DNA of 16,788 nucleotides, taken from positions 1-16,788 of the forward strand of contig JAJZOA010000043.1 of NCBI GenBank assembly GCA_021852225.1, written 5' to 3'. The stretch comes from Planctomycetota bacterium (lineage in GTDB: Bacteria; Planctomycetota; Phycisphaerae; WQYP01). Positions within the stretch are counted from its first letter, which is position 1, and the number at the start of each line of letters is the position of its first letter. The position numbers were made by a program, and so were the translations under genes. Positions 13,740 through 16,788 of the stretch are shown here, piece by piece. The notes beneath the pieces were generated by a model. The model searched no databases. It saw nothing but the letters and a program-made list of their open reading frames with translations, and was not told the DNA's origin.

Positions 13740-15167
13740 TTATTGAAATTTCCTGATCGCTTTGACCCGCGCCGCGCCATGATCCACCACCGGCGGCGGA
13801 TAATCTTGACCAATGCGGCAACCGAATTGCGCCTGCATCAGCGGTGGCATCAGCCAGGGTTCGTGAACAAAATCGTCCGGCACGCGGGCCAGCGCGGGAA
13901 TAAGCCGCCGCACAAAGGCACCTTTCGGATCAAACCGGCGGGCCTGAAGAATCGGGTTCATGACGCGAAAATATGGGGCCGCATCTGTTCCGGTGCCGGC
14001 GCTCCATTGCCAGCCGCCCACATTGCTCGCCTGGTCGTAATCCATCAGCCATCGCATAAACCACTGTTCGCCAGTCCGCCAGTGAATATCCAGGTCTTTG
14101 GTTAAAAACATGGCGGCAATCATGCGCAGGCGGTTGTGCATCCAGCCGGTGGTCTGAATCTGTAATAAAGCCGCGTCCACAATCGGATATCCCGTGCAAG
14201 CTCCCAGCCAGGCGGCCAATAACGCCGGATTATTTTCCCATGTCACAGTGTCGAATTTCCGGTGGAACGGCCGTGTGACGGTATGAGGAAAATGAAACAG
14301 CACCATCCGGTAAAATTCGCGCCAGATTAATTCCGAAAGCCAGCATTCGGCACCGCCGCATCCATTCATGGCGCCGGCGGAAACCGCCGCGGAAACACAT
14401 TGACGTATAGATATTGTTCCAGCTGACAAATGCGCGGAAAGCCGGGAAACGCCCGCTTCCGCGGGAAAGTCCCGCCGCTGTTTGTACAAGCCGATGCGCT
14501 GGCGCCCAAATTCGGCCAACATGCGACGTCCGCCGCTTTCGCCGGTTGGAATGTCCAGCGTGACTGCGGGAAATCCCAGGGACTTGGCGGCAGGAACCAC
14601 CGACGCCTCCTGCGGCTGCCCTGACTGCTGCATCATGCGAGGCCGACCGCGCGAGACCATCGCGGCAGCACTGAATTTCGCCAGCCAGCTTCGCTTGTAC
14701 GGTGTAAATACAGTATAGGGGGTCTCGTTGGCGGTCAGAACGTCAAATTCTTCAAAAATGACCGCGTCGCAATAGCCGTATATTTTAAGTTCCGAAAGTC
14801 CGGATTTTTCCGCCGTCTGAATCAGCCGCTGATCCTGCGCAATCTGTGCCGGTTCATATTCCCTGTTGAAAGTGATGGCGCCGGCCCGAACTTCACGGGC
14901 CAGCGAAAGCAGGGCGGCAACCGGATCATCCGTTTGAATAATCCGCAGTGAAATGTTGAGTCCGCCCAGGTTTTCGCGAAGTTCGGCAATAGCCGCCAAC
15001 CAGAAGGCCGCCTGAAACGCACCCATCTTTGCGGCGGATGCATGAAACCAGCGGGTATCCAGCACAAAAACACCGATCACCGTATCAGCCAGACCGCAGG
15101 CGCTGGCCAGCGCCGTGTTGTCCGTTACGCGGAAATCGCGACGAAACCAGTGTAGGGCCGTATTCAA
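13740..15167 (-). CDS. phrB: Class I cyclobutane pyrimidine dimer photolyase
   Basis: 475 residues, the usual length for class I CPD photolyases such as E. coli PhrB (about 470). These use FADH- and blue light to split cyclobutane pyrimidine dimers in DNA. The N-terminal antenna domain opens with LHWFRRDFRVTDNTAL. The FAD domain shows SRLSAHLSAGTISIRQ (about 242-257), WLSELIWREFYRM (about 275-290), GYPIVDAALLQIQTTGWMHNR (about 330-350), WLMDYDQASNVGGWQW (about 372-387) and YFRVMNP (about 400). Several Trp fit the electron-transfer chain. The class I CPD type is favoured over cryptochrome or 6-4 types by the WMHNR and DxDQASNxGGWQW motifs. It starts with TTG at 15167; GGAG (15181-15178) lies 10 nt ahead and no ATG is better placed. 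It converges with the sigma gene, leaving 65 bp. Confidence 0.94.
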   Translation of the reverse strand: MNTALHWFRRDFRVTDNTALASACGLADTVIGVFVLDTRWFHASAAKMGAFQAAFWLAAIAELRENLGGLNISLRIIQTDDPVAALLSLAREVRAGAITFNREYEPAQIAQDQRLIQTAEKSGLSELKIYGYCDAVIFEEFDVLTANETPYTVFTPYKRSWLAKFSAAAMVSRGRPRMMQQSGQPQEASVVPAAKSLGFPAVTLDIPTGESGGRRMLAEFGRQRIGLYKQRRDFPAEAGVSRLSAHLSAGTISIRQCVSAAVSAGAMNGCGGAECWLSELIWREFYRMVLFHFPHTVTRPFHRKFDTVTWENNPALLAAWLGACTGYPIVDAALLQIQTTGWMHNRLRMIAAMFLTKDLDIHWRTGEQWFMRWLMDYDQASNVGGWQWSAGTGTDAAPYFRVMNPILQARRFDPKGAFVRRLIPALARVPDDFVHEPWLMPPLMQAQFGCRIGQDYPPPVVDHGAARVKAIRKFQ

Positions 15168-15198
15168 TGTTTGGGAACTCCTTCTTCAACTCGCCAGA

Positions 15199-15204
15199 AT
15201 TGTA
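15199..15204 (-). promoter_or_regulatory. Possible -10 box for the photolyase gene
   Basis: TACAAT on the minus strand, about 32 bp ahead of the TTG start. No good -35 is seen at 16-18 bp. Low confidence. Confidence 0.3.
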
Positions 15205-15358
15205 GGCTGGGTTCACCTTAAAAGTGGAATGATTTTTTCTGTCTCATGAGGGACAATACGTTTCCGGGCTGTGCAAATGCGTACCGGCGCCCCATAGAGG
15301 GCATGAGCTACCAGAGAAAAATCGAATCCGCCGGTGGCATTCAATCGGGACTTTCCGC

Positions 15359-15364
15359 TAGAAT
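15359..15364 (+). promoter_or_regulatory. Possible -10 box for the IspD-like gene
   Basis: TAGAAT, preceded at 18 bp by TGGCAT (15335-15340), a poor -35. It would give a leader of about 50 nt before the ATG at 15423. Confidence 0.3.
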
Positions 15365-15422
15365 GCTGCCGCACAGCGGCCGCGGTACAGACCGCGCTGG
15401 CCAGCTGGAAAGGAGTTGGTCC

Positions 15423-16151
15423 ATGTCGGATATTGCCGTGTTATTTGTAATGGCCGCGCCGGCTTACCCGGGCGGCGTGGCGGGTAAGCCGTTTCACAAG
15501 ATAGACAATCGCGAAGTCTTCATGCGCACCATTGAACTTTACGCCAAGCGAGACCAGGTTGGACAGCGCATCGTCTGTGTTCTGCCTGATGAACTCGAAC
15601 GTATCAGCCAGAAATATTCCGCCCATCTGGCCTTCGGCGGTGTTTCAGTGACGGCTGGCGGCCCAGACTGGTTTGGCGCTGTCGCCCGAGGGCTGGAAAA
15701 GCTCAAACCGGAGATTCAGACAGTGTTCATTCATGACGCCTGCCGCCCAGCGGTTCCCTATACTTTGCTGGATACGCTGGAAGGGGCTGTGGCGCAGACC
15801 GGCGCGGCGGTTCCGGTCAGCCCGGTTTGCGGTTCCCTTTCACGAATCAAGGGGAATCAATTGGCCGCTCCGGTGGACAGTCAGGCCGTTTTCGCTATCG
15901 GCTCACCGCAGGTTTTCCGACGGGATGTTCTGGCGGCCGCGTATAAGCGGCGTGCGGAATTCAAAAATCCCGCCGACGATGCCGCGCTGGTGCGGGCCAG
16001 CGGTTGCGCGGTGGCAACCGTGGTGGACTGGAGTCTGAACATTCGGGTGGATTCTGAAGATGCGGTAAAGCTCGCCGGTGATGCCATCAAGCATCTGCCC
16101 AAACAGCGCAGCAACGCGCCGTTTTCACCGTTTGAAGAAGCCCAGTGGTAA
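15423..16151 (+). CDS. ispD: IspD family protein (2-C-methyl-D-erythritol 4-phosphate cytidylyltransferase-like), divergent active site
   Basis: 242 residues from the ATG at 15423, with AAAGGAG (15409-15415) 7 nt ahead. IspD joins CTP and methylerythritol phosphate in the non-mevalonate isoprenoid pathway. Family landmarks are aligned by eye to E. coli IspD: FIHDACRP (102-109) for VHDAARP; an AIGSPQVFRRD segment for ALTPQFFPRE; DDAALVRASGC for TDEASALEYCG; and NIRVDSEDAVKLA (from 206) for NIKVTRPEDLALA. The nucleotide-binding start is odd: VMAAPAYPGGVAGKPFHK replaces the PAAGxGxRM loop, so the catalytic Arg (R20 in E. coli) has no clear counterpart, although K22 or K26 could replace K27. Other changes are T140 to S138, R157 to S153/Q154, and K213 to R208. 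D105 and R108 are kept. It may be a lineage-adapted IspD, a relative with another substrate, or a non-catalytic paralogue. Confidence 0.75.
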   Translation: MSDIAVLFVMAAPAYPGGVAGKPFHKIDNREVFMRTIELYAKRDQVGQRIVCVLPDELERISQKYSAHLAFGGVSVTAGGPDWFGAVARGLEKLKPEIQTVFIHDACRPAVPYTLLDTLEGAVAQTGAAVPVSPVCGSLSRIKGNQLAAPVDSQAVFAIGSPQVFRRDVLAAAYKRRAEFKNPADDAALVRASGCAVATVVDWSLNIRVDSEDAVKLAGDAIKHLPKQRSNAPFSPFEEAQW

Positions 16152-16305
16152 TGGCCCCGGTGCCACTGGCCTCCCGCGGCACCCTGGTTCAGGAACAGCG
16201 GCGGCCAGGGACATCGGACGCCACCCCGGCTGGCCATGCCGCATCGCATGTAAGGGGCGGGAGTCTGTAAGCGAGGGCGGTTCCAGACGCATCATCCGGA
16301 GATTC

Positions 16306-16788
16306 ATGGCACGTCGCATTATTTTCCTGATTACGGATCTGGACCTGGGCGGCTGCCCGCTTCTTCTGCTGCGCATTGTCCGTGAATTAAAGATGCGCGG
16401 CCACTTTGCGCCGCATGTGGTAAGCATTAAATCACCAGGCCCGGTGGCCCGCTGGATACGCAAGGCTGGCGTGGAAGTAACCGGGCTGCACGCTTCTGGC
16501 GCCGGAGATTACCGCGCGGCCATGCGCTGGGTCCAACTGCTGCAATCGCTACGGCCTCGAGGCGTGCTTAGCATGCTGATTCATGCAAACCTGCTGGCGG
16601 CGGCCGCGGCACCGGTCTGCCCGCCGTGCGTGTATCTCCAGTCATTGCACACGCTGCAGACATCTCCGGCGTGGCGTTGGCCCGCTAACAGCCTGCTGGC
16701 CAGCCGATGCGCGGGAGTACTGGCGCCTTCGCAGGCTATTCTGGATCGCCTTTCGCGGGAAGGGTTCACCGGACCGCAATTCGTTGTG
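16306..16788 (+). CDS. GT4-like glycosyltransferase, N-terminal part (cut by window edge)
   Basis: 161 residues visible from the ATG at 16306, with GGAG (16298-16301) 4 nt ahead; the frame runs off the right edge. The opening IIFLITDLDLGGCPLLLLRIVRELKMRGH matches the N-terminal domain of GT-B fold, GT4-type transferases (usually 'DLDxGGAERxLLxLAxxLxxRGH'). The next segments (HVVSIKSPGPVARWIRKAGVEVTGL, then LIHANLLAAAAA and VYLQSLHTL) follow that fold, ending in AGVLAPSQAILDRLSREGF. The common GGAE is GGCP here. The sugar-nucleotide site lies in the unseen half, so donor and acceptor are unknown. It follows the IspD-like gene by 154 bp in the same direction. Confidence 0.85.
   Translation, partial: MARRIIFLITDLDLGGCPLLLLRIVRELKMRGHFAPHVVSIKSPGPVARWIRKAGVEVTGLHASGAGDYRAAMRWVQLLQSLRPRGVLSMLIHANLLAAAAAPVCPPCVYLQSLHTLQTSPAWRWPANSLLASRCAGVLAPSQAILDRLSREGFTGPQFVV

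Noticed and set aside
15246..15422. 60-codon extension of the IspD-like protein from an upstream ATG
   Set aside because: The family normally begins with the nucleotide-binding strand, which matches the ATG at 15423, and that ATG has a strong AAAGGAG.

Overview
This window looks like chromosomal DNA of a GC-rich bacterium, most likely a planctomycete (Phycisphaerae-like). That placement is inferred from gene types: a large sigma-70-type factor with the planctomycete-style 'FRRMNFLK' and 'FSTYLTYALMKNYAR' segments, a GWLIPGAGH-type small membrane protein, a futalosine-pathway menaquinone gene, and a divergent IspD-like protein. No rRNA, tRNA, insertion sequence or CRISPR array was recognised.

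Left part, minus strand (1-2087): a tight three-gene sulfate assimilation operon, transcribed right to left. cysC (APS kinase) overlaps a PHP-domain phosphoesterase by 4 bp, and the phosphoesterase ends 3 bp before cysH (APS/PAPS reductase, cut by the window edge). PHP proteins of this type include enzymes that hydrolyse 3'-phosphoadenosine 5'-phosphate (pAp), the by-product of PAPS reduction, so the operon may encode activation, reduction and by-product removal together.

Middle, plus strand (2485-9448): mqnE (aminofutalosine synthase). Then comes a two-gene AAA ATPase plus TOPRIM-like cassette with overlapping reading frames and its own -10 box. It resembles the architecture of OLD/PARIS-type nuclease defence systems and is the best candidate here for an undescribed system. 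Next are three small membrane proteins, a lipoprotein, and a gene for an L-arabinose/L-fucose isomerase-like enzyme after a 323-bp gene-free stretch rich in palindromes.

Right part (9472-16788): a GT-C type membrane glycosyltransferase (minus). A 618-residue sigma factor follows (plus), with three predicted helix-turn-helix segments ahead of its core and a GCATGCCGGT repeat lying inside its own candidate promoter. Then come a class I CPD photolyase (minus), an IspD family protein with several changed active-site positions (plus), and the N-terminal part of a GT4-like glycosyltransferase cut by the right edge (plus).

All functions are read from motifs by eye; no database search was run.
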